From a virus: DNA of 49,795 nucleotides. Below are positions 32,703-39,321 of the stretch, piece after piece. Position 1 is the first letter of the stretch, and every line of letters begins with the position of its first letter. The notes beneath the pieces are model-generated. The model searched no databases and was not told the origin of the DNA. It saw only the letters and a list, made by a program, of their open reading frames with translations. Position numbers and translations under genes: made by a program. The stretch is taken from IMG/VR virus record IMGVR_UViG_3300032954_000023, positions 1 through 49,795 of that record. The stretch is one strand, 5' to 3'.

Positions 32703-34407
32703 AGCTGGACTCCAAAGTTCTCTCCTTGCCGGGGAGGTTTTGTAGATTCATGCCCGATCCGAACGCGTTCTCGCTAGATGAGAAGCGCAGTGTAACCGTG
32801 CCTGCGGGGTTGAAAGAACACCGCACCAGTCCATCCACGTCGCGACAATCTCCGAGGAAAGTAGACTTGTATACAGAGACGGATCGGTACTCAAGAATAA
32901 GATTGACCAGGGGTTTAACAAGAGGCTCACGCTGACCAACGCGCGTAAGGCATTCATCGTCGCACGATGGCTGGCGGATTTTCCCAGGAGCAGCGCGCTT
33001 TCCGCGCTTGTACTCGGGTCGAAGGCATAGAGTTCCATAGAAGAATTCCCGCATTTGCTTGGGAGACTTGGGGTTGAGAGGCTGCCCGGCGATGTACTCG
33101 ATTTCGGCGAGTAGGTAGCGCGCGTACTGGTCCATTTGGAGCTCGAGTTGTGCGCGCATCTCGTCGTCGGTGCGAATGCCTCGAAGCATCATCCGAAAGG
33201 TGGCCCACCATAGCCTAATCTGGAATTGGTATTGCGAAGATAGTCCAAGGCTTTGAACAACGCCATCGAGTGCGATCGCGCATTCGAGGGTGCGGACGCA
33301 ATCTTCACAGTTATATTTCCAGAGGATACGCTCGTCCATAGCCTCTGCCCATGTTTTCCCATCTTCTTTCCAGAAACGGTATTGTTCGCAATACATGCTC
33401 GCAATAAAGTCCAGAGATTTGGGCAGTCCCAAGAAGCAAATATGCTGCTTGAGCATTGTATCATCGGTGAGCCGGGGTTGGAACTTGAAGTATCGCTGGA
33501 TGTATTGAGCATCGTATAGGAAGTTTTGTCCGACCACTTCAACCTTAGGGTGTGTAAGCAGTTGTTGGAGGAGGAATACAATCTCCGCTTCCTCTGCCTC
33601 ATTCCAATAGCCATAAGGGGCTCCTGATTTCATGAAAGGAAAGCAAATAGCATCATGCACAGACCAAGCAATGCCAAGGCAAGCAATGTGATAATGGCGG
33701 GTCTCGCTATCGACTGCCAGTCGGGTTGGTCCGGGCGCGGTGTCCACGAGGTCGTAGAGGCGCTTGAGCATGAAGGTGGCTTGCTCGAAGGAGGGCTCGA
33801 CGAGGAAGTTGTGGCGTGTGCGCGGCCAACCGTTGGTGAGACCGGATTGGATTCGACGGAGGTCCTGGACCATGACTCGCCGCAAATGCCACTGGCGAAG
33901 AACTGCGGCGGGGTTATAAGTCGGTACGACGACGCAGTAGTGCTCCCGCGAGATCGTCGACTCGAGTTGGCTTCCGCGCCAGTTGCCAATGCCCCACTCG
34001 CCGGTGAAGGCCCAGAGCGCGGCGTTGCCCAAGGCGATAACAAGTTTAGGCTTGACCCGTTCGAAGTCAGCCTTAAGCTCCTGCAGGGCTTTGTACAGCT
34101 CGGCAGAAATGACTCGCCCGTTATACCGAATGCCGCCCTTTGATAGAAACTCGTGCTCCTGAGTTTTGTTTGCGGCGAAGCAGTGCTCGATAAGCCCACC
34201 CGGCGGACGCGACTGAAGAACGTTGGTGAGATACATTTGCGCGCGAACAAGGCCTGCCTCCCCCATCATGAGAGTAAGTTCAACGCCACTGAAGCCGACG
34301 AAGGGCTCCCCGCGGGAAAGTTCTTCCGCGCCAGGAGCCTCTCCAACTACCATTACCTCGGCATTCGGTGGGCCAGACGGCTTGCATCGAAGGTCGACGT
34401 TGAGCAT
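32662..34407 (-). CDS. UDG-like domain + 3'-5' exonuclease + N-terminal polymerase A fragment
   Basis: A 581-residue protein. Residues 15-190 match a uracil-DNA-glycosylase-like fold (GEAPGAEE at 22-29, YLTNVLQSRP, VIALGNAALWAF). The usual HP motif is YNPAAV and only one Cys occurs in the N-terminal region, so the iron-sulphur cluster is probably lost. Residues 225-385 are a complete DnaQ-like exonuclease (D233/E235, N295/D299, Y365/D369). Residues 395-560 are the polymerase A thumb and first palm strands, ending with TLRFSSSEN and NLQNLPG. The last 20 residues are not polymerase-like. The rest lies at 31746-32477. Confidence 0.88.
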   Translation of the reverse strand: MLNVDLRCKPSGPPNAEVMVVGEAPGAEELSRGEPFVGFSGVELTLMMGEAGLVRAQMYLTNVLQSRPPGGLIEHCFAANKTQEHEFLSKGGIRYNGRVISAELYKALQELKADFERVKPKLVIALGNAALWAFTGEWGIGNWRGSQLESTISREHYCVVVPTYNPAAVLRQWHLRRVMVQDLRRIQSGLTNGWPRTRHNFLVEPSFEQATFMLKRLYDLVDTAPGPTRLAVDSETRHYHIACLGIAWSVHDAICFPFMKSGAPYGYWNEAEEAEIVFLLQQLLTHPKVEVVGQNFLYDAQYIQRYFKFQPRLTDDTMLKQHICFLGLPKSLDFIASMYCEQYRFWKEDGKTWAEAMDERILWKYNCEDCVRTLECAIALDGVVQSLGLSSQYQFQIRLWWATFRMMLRGIRTDDEMRAQLELQMDQYARYLLAEIEYIAGQPLNPKSPKQMREFFYGTLCLRPEYKRGKRAAPGKIRQPSCDDECLTRVGQREPLVKPLVNLILEYRSVSVYKSTFLGDCRDVDGLVRCSFNPAGTVTLRFSSSENAFGSGMNLQNLPGKERTLESSYEHSEGESAEAAG

Positions 34408-34653
34408 TTACATGGCTCCGTTAAGGATCTTGCGCGCGAAGTCCTGGAGGGTGGCCTGGAAATGATCGTAGTCGTCGCACATGTAAGCGTGGCCGTTGAT
34501 CATGGTCTTCTCCTCGTTCGGGTCGTTGCAGGACTTCTGGATGGCGAGGACGTTCGGGTCGGTGGATGCCGATGGGACAGTAGATGCACAACCAAAGAGC
34601 CCGTAAGCCATAGCACCAAGCACGATAGCGCTAAAAATCGCAGGAAACTTCAT
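34408..34653 (-). CDS. Small lipoprotein
   Basis: An 81-residue protein. A signal segment MKFPAIFSAIVLGAMAYGLF is followed by GCAST, a lipobox (LFGC), so the Cys at 22 should be lipidated and the protein anchored in the cell envelope. The rest is hydrophilic with two more Cys. It ends directly before the polymerase gene start. It could block superinfection or help lysis. Its location in the replication operon makes an Rz1-type spanin less likely. Confidence 0.78.
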   Translation of the reverse strand: MKFPAIFSAIVLGAMAYGLFGCASTVPSASTDPNVLAIQKSCNDPNEEKTMINGHAYMCDDYDHFQATLQDFARKILNGAM

Positions 34654-34907
34654 GATTGACTCCGATCAATGGAAAGGATTGCGGCGATTGCGAGGGTAGC
34701 AATGTCGAGGAAGCGCGCACGGAAGGGTCCCTGGCCGCCTTGCGCGCGGGAGATCTGGCCAGAGATTTGCTGCATCATGTGGTAGGGAGGGGTGAAGTCG
34801 TCGTCCTCTTGGTCGCGAGAAGAAAGCTTGCTGACTACCTCAGACAAGACTTGGTCGAGGGGGTTGTCGGCAGGGTCGTAGGCTGGGGTTTCGGGAGTGA
34901 TTTTCAC
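34650..34907 (-). CDS. Small hypothetical protein
   Basis: An 85-residue protein (MKITPETPAYDPADNPLDQV). It is acidic in the N-terminal half and has a hydrophobic helix near the C-terminus (LDIATLAIAAILSI) that may be a membrane segment. It overlaps both neighbours by 4 bases, typical of coupled early genes. No family was recognised. Confidence 0.7.
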   Translation of the reverse strand: MKITPETPAYDPADNPLDQVLSEVVSKLSSRDQEDDDFTPPYHMMQQISGQISRAQGGQGPFRARFLDIATLAIAAILSIDRSQS

Positions 34908-35095
34908 AGAGGAGCCCTCTTGGCAATTAAATCTGATTCAGAGGCTATTTGCTGCGCAACCTCAATTCTTAGTGCGTCGACCGCGCCAAGTAGTGCGCGC
35001 AACTCGACCGCACGACCAGACCTGGCCGTAGCTGCGAGAGCGTTCTTTAGTACTTGAACAAGCTCACTTGCTGACAGTTCATCTTCGAGTTTCAT
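34904..35095 (-). CDS. Small helical hypothetical protein
   Basis: A 63-residue, Ala/Leu/Glu-rich protein (MKLEDELSASELVQVLKNAL), probably a helical hairpin. It overlaps the ParB-methyltransferase stop and the next start. No family was recognised. Confidence 0.7.
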   Translation of the reverse strand: MKLEDELSASELVQVLKNALAATARSGRAVELRALLGAVDALRIEVAQQIASESDLIAKRAPL

Positions 35096-36399
35096 TTCTC
35101 TTCCTTAAGTTTTTGCAACCGTTCGATACAAATGCCTTGGAATGCGGGATCTATCTCGCACCCAATCGCACGGCATTTGCAGCTGTGCGCTGCAGGGAAT
35201 ATTGGTCCAGTCCCAGCAAACGGATCCATAACCACATCTCCTGGGCTAACGGATCGCCGGAGGAGTTCGACATACAGTTCAACAGGCTTCTGCGCAGCAT
35301 GGCCGAGTTGTGAATCTGTTGCGAACGGTCCGACCACATCGCTGGCGATAGCATTGACACCGCGATCTCCTTTTATGGCATAGAGGATAAGCTCATACCC
35401 ACGCCGAGGCCCACTAGTAGGCCAAGGAACGCGCCGAGAAGAAGCGTGGCTCTTAGCGTAGACGAATGGAGTGCGGTGGACCTTCCACCCAACACGAGTA
35501 AACTCGTAGCGGAGGAAAGCAAACTTATCGATGTCGCAAAAGACATAGAGATGAGCCTTTGGTTTGGTCACGAGGAAGGTCCAGCACGCGAAGGCCTTCA
35601 TCATCTCTTCCCACTCTTCTCCACCAAGGTCGTCATATGAATGGAGAATCGCAGTAGGATCGCCCCCGTCTTTAAACGTGTCCGCTCCCATACCGTAAGG
35701 TGGGTCGGTAAGGATGACGTCCACGCTCGATAGGGGACAGTCCAGTTCGCGCCAACTGCCGCAATGTAGGATATGCTCGTCAGAAAGCGATTTAACATCT
35801 ATTTTCTCCGCAAGAGCTGCATGGCGCGCTTTCTCTTCGCGCTTGCGCAATAGCTTAACTGCGTCCTTGACTGTGGGTGCAGCCGCGACCTCGGGATCGG
35901 CAAGGTGTTTGGCGACGCGAATAGAATCGCGCGTGAATTCCTCGGCCGATCCGCTTGCGCGTTCGCGAGAGGACGGGAATGCCTCCCGCGCGGTGTCGAG
36001 GACAGTTTGGTCTGGATTCTTCCTTGCGCGCAAGCTATGAAGGAGCGCAATTGCTGCCGCTCGCTCTTGCCAAGTAAGATCTTCTCGGCGGATGTTCTCA
36101 TCGAGTTGAGCTTCAGCCAGCGCCGTGTCGGAGTCGTCAGTGAAGACAAGAGTTGGCGCGTGGCCCAATGGTAGCTCGACGCCGTTGGAACGGATTGGAA
36201 CTCCCAAAGACGTGAGGTGCTTGATAGCGCGTAGTCGGCGTTCACCGGCCACCAAGGTACCGTTTGGCCGGATGACAAGGGGCTGTAGAACGCCCAAAGC
36301 GCGGATCGAGTTTGCAAGCTCGATGATCTTGGCCATGTCGAAGTGTTTACGTTGTCGATCAGGATCAATTTTTATGCCCTCGATAAGGTAGGGAGTCAT
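35092..36399 (-). CDS. ParB-like domain fused to DNA methyltransferase
   Basis: A 435-residue two-domain protein. Residues about 1-120 are ParB/Srx-like (VLQPLVIRPNGTLVAGERRL, with GERR at 52-55). Residues about 205-435 are an N4/N6 class DNA methyltransferase: catalytic motif IV TDPPYG (231-236) comes before the AdoMet-binding motif I DPFAGTG (about 392-398), an order typical of beta-type enzymes. It methylates adenine N6 or cytosine N4, probably guarding the phage DNA against restriction. The start was set at an ATGA overlap with the previous gene (GGAGG 5 bases upstream). Confidence 0.9.
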   Translation of the reverse strand: MTPYLIEGIKIDPDRQRKHFDMAKIIELANSIRALGVLQPLVIRPNGTLVAGERRLRAIKHLTSLGVPIRSNGVELPLGHAPTLVFTDDSDTALAEAQLDENIRREDLTWQERAAAIALLHSLRARKNPDQTVLDTAREAFPSSRERASGSAEEFTRDSIRVAKHLADPEVAAAPTVKDAVKLLRKREEKARHAALAEKIDVKSLSDEHILHCGSWRELDCPLSSVDVILTDPPYGMGADTFKDGGDPTAILHSYDDLGGEEWEEMMKAFACWTFLVTKPKAHLYVFCDIDKFAFLRYEFTRVGWKVHRTPFVYAKSHASSRRVPWPTSGPRRGYELILYAIKGDRGVNAIASDVVGPFATDSQLGHAAQKPVELYVELLRRSVSPGDVVMDPFAGTGPIFPAAHSCKCRAIGCEIDPAFQGICIERLQKLKEEK

Positions 36400-36794
36400 A
36401 CGCGCCTCCATTTCCAGATCTCATAGCCGAGTTCCTTAGCGATGCGATGCTCGACGCGCGCGCCTTTGGACTTGCGCCAGCCAGGAAGCATGATGATCGC
36501 GGTGCACTGGTTGATGAGGATCTGGAGGCCAGTGCGGAGGTATTCCTCGCGGGTAGGCTGGCGACGGAGGGTACAGTTGAGGTCGTCGCCGATTTCGACT
36601 GGGTTGATTACGAGGAAGCCTTGCGCGCGCATCTCCGCCGCAATCTCGTTGAACGCGAGAGCGTTGCGGTTGGGTAAGCCAGTCATGGGACCGGCGAGGA
36701 AGTAGCACTCGTCCTTGGGGAGAAGAAGACAGCCTTCCTCCTTGACTTGCGCGAGGCCGAAATTGCGGTATTCCCGCTCCCAGAAGGCTTTCAC
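36396..36794 (-). CDS. DUF4406-like protein (nucleoside 2-deoxyribosyltransferase-like fold)
   Basis: A 132-residue protein. ECYFLAGPMTGLPNRNALAF followed by a Glu-containing helix and AIIMLPGWRKSKGARVEHRI is the family signature seen in many phages. The fold resembles deoxyribosyltransferases that process nucleosides, although activity is usually undefined. The GTG start overlaps the stop of the 36791-36958 gene (GTGA). The frame stays open upstream through that gene to 37064, so the true N-terminus could be longer. Confidence 0.78.
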   Translation of the reverse strand: MKAFWEREYRNFGLAQVKEEGCLLLPKDECYFLAGPMTGLPNRNALAFNEIAAEMRAQGFLVINPVEIGDDLNCTLRRQPTREEYLRTGLQILINQCTAIIMLPGWRKSKGARVEHRIAKELGYEIWKWRRV

Positions 36795-37064
36795 TTCTTT
36801 TTCGACTTGCGCGCCTGGGACAGTGCCACCGCAACTGATTGCTTGTCCGCTTTCGCCTTGCCGAACTTCTTCTTCGTTGCCTCGTAGGTCTTCCCGGTGT
36901 GGAACTCCGAGATGTTGGTCGAGATGGTTTTCTTGGACGATCCTTTCTTGAGTGGCATGATTGCCTCCTATTTCAAGTGCAGTAATGCGTTCCTCGAAGT
37001 CTTCCAAGCACTTCGCGGTGCGCTCGTAGAACGACTCGTATTGCGGGAAGTTGTAGTTGGTCAT
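36396..37064 (-). CDS. Possible longer frame upstream of the DUF4406 gene (nested overlap)
   Basis: An open frame runs without a stop from ATG 37064 to the DUF4406 stop. Its first 36 residues (MTNYNFPQYESFYERTAKCL, then a Glu-rich helix) look genuine and start at an ATGA overlap with the 37061-37267 gene. The next 55 residues are an out-of-frame read of the 36791-36958 gene. Either a short protein is truncated by an unseen frameshift, or the product is a 222-residue fusion with a nested gene inside. The sequence cannot decide. Confidence 0.35.
   Translation of the reverse strand: MTNYNFPQYESFYERTAKCLEDFEERITALEIGGNHATQERIVQENHLDQHLGVPHREDLRGNEEEVRQGESGQAISCGGTVPGAQVEKEVKAFWEREYRNFGLAQVKEEGCLLLPKDECYFLAGPMTGLPNRNALAFNEIAAEMRAQGFLVINPVEIGDDLNCTLRRQPTREEYLRTGLQILINQCTAIIMLPGWRKSKGARVEHRIAKELGYEIWKWRRV
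36791..36958 (-). CDS. Small Lys-rich conserved phage protein
   Basis: A 55-residue protein starting MPLKKGSSKKTISTNISEFH, a pattern found widely in phages. It is strongly basic and ends in KSKKK. AGGAGG lies 5 bases before the ATG, one of the best sites in the early region. It lies entirely inside the open frame 36396-37064 in another frame. The role is unknown. It may bind DNA or RNA. Confidence 0.82.
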   Translation of the reverse strand: MPLKKGSSKKTISTNISEFHTGKTYEATKKKFGKAKADKQSVAVALSQARKSKKK

Positions 37065-37267
37065 TGCGGGGCTCTCGCTGAATTGATTGCCATGCTCAGG
37101 TACTTGTCGGCGAGTAGTGCGCTCGCCGCCGCGTTCTGATTGGCTGTACGGGCCTCGTTGAGGTTCCTGATTGAAAGCTGATTGATTGAATAGCAGCATA
37201 GGATGGAAAATAAGCAAATGATGACGTTAGCTGCGGCCAAGATGCAGACTGCGGATTCGAGGCTCAT
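37061..37267 (-). CDS. Small membrane protein
   Basis: A 68-residue protein with one N-terminal membrane span (VCILAAANVIICLFSILCCY, about 7-27) and a hydrophilic Ala/Asn-rich C-terminal part that probably faces the cytoplasm or periplasm. The span holds three Cys residues. It overlaps flanking genes by 4 bases on both sides. No family was recognised. Confidence 0.75.
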   Translation of the reverse strand: MSLESAVCILAAANVIICLFSILCCYSINQLSIRNLNEARTANQNAAASALLADKYLSMAINSARAPQ

Positions 37268-37611
37268 GTCGTCCCTCCATCTACGCGCTCACCGGTGTTG
37301 GGCCGGACTTGGACCGCGCGGTCGTCCCAGAGCTCAATCATGTGATGGTCCTTGTGGCAGGTGATAGGAAGCACCTGGCCAATGTGGCACAGGCACCAGT
37401 CGCGGATTTCCTGCAACTCGGCCTCGGTAGCGTTGTGCGCACGCGCAGTGAAGATGCGCACGTCGTGACCGTTGACTAGCCAGTTCTGTACGCGCATAAC
37501 CATGCGAGCAACTGGCATACCAATCGACCCGCCGTTCCAGCCACCCGTGGCTGACCACGAGTAGTAGATGGCGAGTGTGCCGTCGAGGTCGACTCCGATC
37601 CAGCCGCTCAT
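37264..37611 (-). CDS. HAD-like hydrolase (phosphatase)
   Basis: A 115-residue protein. HAD motif I is WIGVDLDGTLA with nucleophile D8 and general acid D10. Motif II is the Thr in FTARA. A lysine in CHKDHHMI and the acidic pair WDD form motifs III/IV. Compact HAD proteins of this size in phages are 5'- or 3'-phosphatases of nucleotides or polynucleotides. The start was placed at MSGWIGVDLD (GGAGG 5 bases upstream). The frame is open further upstream but without support. Confidence 0.85.
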   Translation of the reverse strand: MSGWIGVDLDGTLAIYYSWSATGGWNGGSIGMPVARMVMRVQNWLVNGHDVRIFTARAHNATEAELQEIRDWCLCHIGQVLPITCHKDHHMIELWDDRAVQVRPNTGERVDGGTT

Positions 37612-37886
37612 GGTGCCTCCACAAGGATTTGGAGATTGCCGTCGTCGATAGTCCAGTTGTGGGATGGAAGGCTCGTGTCGAGGTAGAGGTTCCAGACAAC
37701 AGCAACGGGCGCGATCGTGTTGGCTTGGTTCCACTTCGCCACGTCCATGCGCGCGTAGTCCCAGGCCGCGTAGCCTACGCGAATGGTGAAGACCTCGGGG
37801 AGGACTTTGAAATACTCACGGCAAACGTCTTGGACGGCAACCATGGAGAGGTCCATGGAGACTCGGGACCACTTGATGCGTTCCAT
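37608..37886 (-). CDS. Small hypothetical protein
   Basis: A 92-residue protein (MERIKWSRVSMDLSMVAVQD), alpha/beta-like, with AGGAG 6 bases upstream. It overlaps the HAD gene start by 4 bases. No family was recognised. Confidence 0.7.
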   Translation of the reverse strand: MERIKWSRVSMDLSMVAVQDVCREYFKVLPEVFTIRVGYAAWDYARMDVAKWNQANTIAPVAVVWNLYLDTSLPSHNWTIDDGNLQILVEAP

Positions 37887-37887
37887 G

Positions 37888-38283
37888 TTAGGCTCCTTTG
37901 CCGTGCTTGTATGGGCGAGATTTGTTGTACTCCATCTTCGCCTCGATGGCTTGACCAAGGCGGAGGCCGAACGCGCCCGCGTAGTCGAACGCGCGAATGA
38001 GGCAATCGGCTAGCTCGATCTCCTCGGAGGTGAAGTCGGGGCAGTGCTCGTCGGGGCGGGGCTTGCGCACGCCTTCGGTCATCTCGCCGAGTTCCGAGTG
38101 CATCAGGTCGATTTTGGAGAGCTTAATGTCAAGCTCGTATTTGATGGCGTCACCGCCGAGGCCGTTGTCGGAGATCAAATGCGAGATGCGCAAGTAGTCC
38201 TCCCAAAAGCCGTGGTCGACGGAATTGCCAAACGCGCTCGTGCAGAGCTCTTCAATGGCGAGTGCTACGTGGGTTTTACTCAT
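37888..38283 (-). CDS. MazG-like nucleotide pyrophosphohydrolase
   Basis: A 131-residue protein of the all-alpha MazG type. The metal-binding pattern ExxE...ExxD is present as ELGE (in LMHSELGEMTEG) and ELAD (in EEIELADCLI) with about 25 residues between, followed by EAKMEYNKSRPYKHGK as in phage MazG-like proteins. It would hydrolyse nucleoside triphosphates or alarmones. It lies in the same operon as HAD and DUF4406 enzymes, suggesting a shared role in the nucleotide pool. Confidence 0.85.
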   Translation of the reverse strand: MSKTHVALAIEELCTSAFGNSVDHGFWEDYLRISHLISDNGLGGDAIKYELDIKLSKIDLMHSELGEMTEGVRKPRPDEHCPDFTSEEIELADCLIRAFDYAGAFGLRLGQAIEAKMEYNKSRPYKHGKGA

Positions 38284-38293
38284 GATTGCTCCG

Positions 38294-38312
38294 AAAGGGG
38301 GCCGAAGCCCCC
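38294..38312 (-). terminator. Rho-independent-like terminator (UUCG hairpin)
   Basis: Read leftward, GGGGGC-TTCG-GCCCCC is a perfect 6-pair stem with a UUCG loop (stem 38297-38302 with 38307-38312), followed by a short TTT run. It lies 9 bases beyond the stop at 38322, and before MazG. The short U-run suggests partial termination within the early operon. Confidence 0.72.
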
Positions 38313-38321
38313 GTGTAAAGT

Positions 38322-38774
38322 TTAAGAAGCCTTACGCACGCCGGAGATCTTCTCCTGCGGCTCGTTGTTGTAGACCTCGTGCTTGACTAGCACGCGCGCG
38401 GAGCAGTGCATAAACTCGCGCGGTGAGGTGTCGCCGTCGTTCTTGCCCAGGGCTTCGCGCAGCTTGCCGAGCTTCACGTTCTTGCCCTTGCCCTTGGCCA
38501 GCCCGTCGGGCTCGTTCTCGTCCAGCTCGAGCATCACGCCATAGGTCATGAGGATGCGGGAACGGCCAGTCCGATGGCGCTGGACTTCGTCGTCGATCTC
38601 GAACACGACGTCGAGGCGCGCCCAGGGTTCCTGGGTCTTGTCGGAAAAGCCAGTGGCAGAGCGGAGGTCTACGACGTTGGCGGGATACTCGCCGGCTTCG
38701 ACGAGCACTCGTTCGGTAGAGGTCTTGCCGGAGATTTGGGAGTCGAGGAATGTATTTGCGTCAAATGAAGGCAT
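38322..38774 (-). CDS. Conserved phage protein, possible ssDNA-binding type
   Basis: A 150-residue protein (MPSFDANTFLDSQISGKTST). It includes VEAGEYPANVVDLRSATGFS and a GLAKGKGKNVKLGKLREALG stretch. In many phages this type lies beside a RecA-like ATPase and has a beta-rich, OB-like profile, hence the ssDNA-binding suggestion. Direct evidence is lacking. It is followed by a terminator-like hairpin. Confidence 0.75.
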   Translation of the reverse strand: MPSFDANTFLDSQISGKTSTERVLVEAGEYPANVVDLRSATGFSDKTQEPWARLDVVFEIDDEVQRHRTGRSRILMTYGVMLELDENEPDGLAKGKGKNVKLGKLREALGKNDGDTSPREFMHCSARVLVKHEVYNNEPQEKISGVRKAS

Positions 38775-38776
38775 GA

Positions 38777-38959
38777 TTATCTCACTATTGAGAGGTTAAT
38801 ACGTTTGCGTTTACAGTAAGAGCATATTGCGCCAAACTGCCAACCTACCATGTAGCTCACAATTGGCGCAGCGCGTACGCACAAATTGTCTTCCACCACA
38901 ATACCGCAAGTGAAATAGCTACTGGCAAGTAGGTAAAGTGCTCGGGTCTTCTGGTCCAG
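38777..38959 (-). CDS. Cys-containing small protein with a probable CTG start
   Basis: A 60-residue product. No ATG, GTG or TTG is usable near the start, but CTG at 38957-38959 has a perfect AGGAGG exactly 6 bases upstream (38966-38971). The C-terminal 45 residues hold FTCGIVVEDNLCVRAAPIVS then YMVGWQFGAICSYCKRKR, a pattern I recognise from short phage proteins. If the CTG is not used, translation could start at the GTG codons before VEDN, but that would lose the CG motif. It overlaps the previous gene by 41 bases and ends 2 bases before the next start. Confidence 0.65.
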   Translation of the reverse strand: MDQKTRALYLLASSYFTCGIVVEDNLCVRAAPIVSYMVGWQFGAICSYCKRKRINLSIVR

Positions 38960-39215
38960 TGAGGTCCTCCTTTGGTTTGCCTAAGAATTCAGCGTCTTTC
39001 TCAATGCAGTCCATGATCTCCATGATGCGGAGCATTTGGCTGGTTTCGTCCATTAGCCGGCCGGCTTCCATTACGCGCCCGGCGCCTGAGGTCCAGCCGT
39101 TATAGAAGAACACTCGCGCGATCTGGTAGACCATAGGCGGCATCTTGGTCCGGTCCACTTTCTTGCCGTTCGGGGAGAAAGCGCGTTCCCAGTCCTGCTC
39201 CATTAGGCTTGGCAT
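38919..39215 (-). CDS. Hypothetical protein, RecA-region
   Basis: A 98-residue protein (MPSLMEQDWERAFSPNGKKV) with a helical middle (GAGRVMEAGRLMDETSQMLR) and an acidic C-terminal half. AAGGAG lies 10 bases before the ATG. The start sits 106 bases inside the gene upstream in another frame. No family was recognised. Confidence 0.72.
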   Translation of the reverse strand: MPSLMEQDWERAFSPNGKKVDRTKMPPMVYQIARVFFYNGWTSGAGRVMEAGRLMDETSQMLRIMEIMDCIEKDAEFLGKPKEDLTGPEDPSTLPTCQ

Positions 39216-39321
39216 AGTGGAAAATCTCCTTCTGGTAGAAGAGGTGATCGGTTAGCCACTGGAAGCACCAGGGGTTGGCGATGGGGATCGTGGCCTGGAG
39301 GTCGATTTGCTTCGGTATCAT
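39100..39321 (-). CDS. Small hypothetical protein, overlapped at its 3' end
   Basis: A 73-residue product (MIPKQIDLQATIPIANPWCF) with an ATGA overlap with the RecA-like gene and GGAGG 4 bases upstream. The first 40 residues look genuine. The last 35 overlap the 38919-39215 gene in another frame and look less protein-like. A frameshift joining both into one protein is possible. Confidence 0.55.
   Translation of the reverse strand: MIPKQIDLQATIPIANPWCFQWLTDHLFYQKEIFHYAKPNGAGLGTRFLPERQESGPDQDAAYGLPDRASVLL

Noticed and set aside
34408-34653. Rz1-type spanin for the small lipoprotein
   Set aside because: It is far from the lysis genes, has no partner inner-membrane spanin nested around it and lacks a Pro-rich body. 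Only a generic lipoprotein call is justified.
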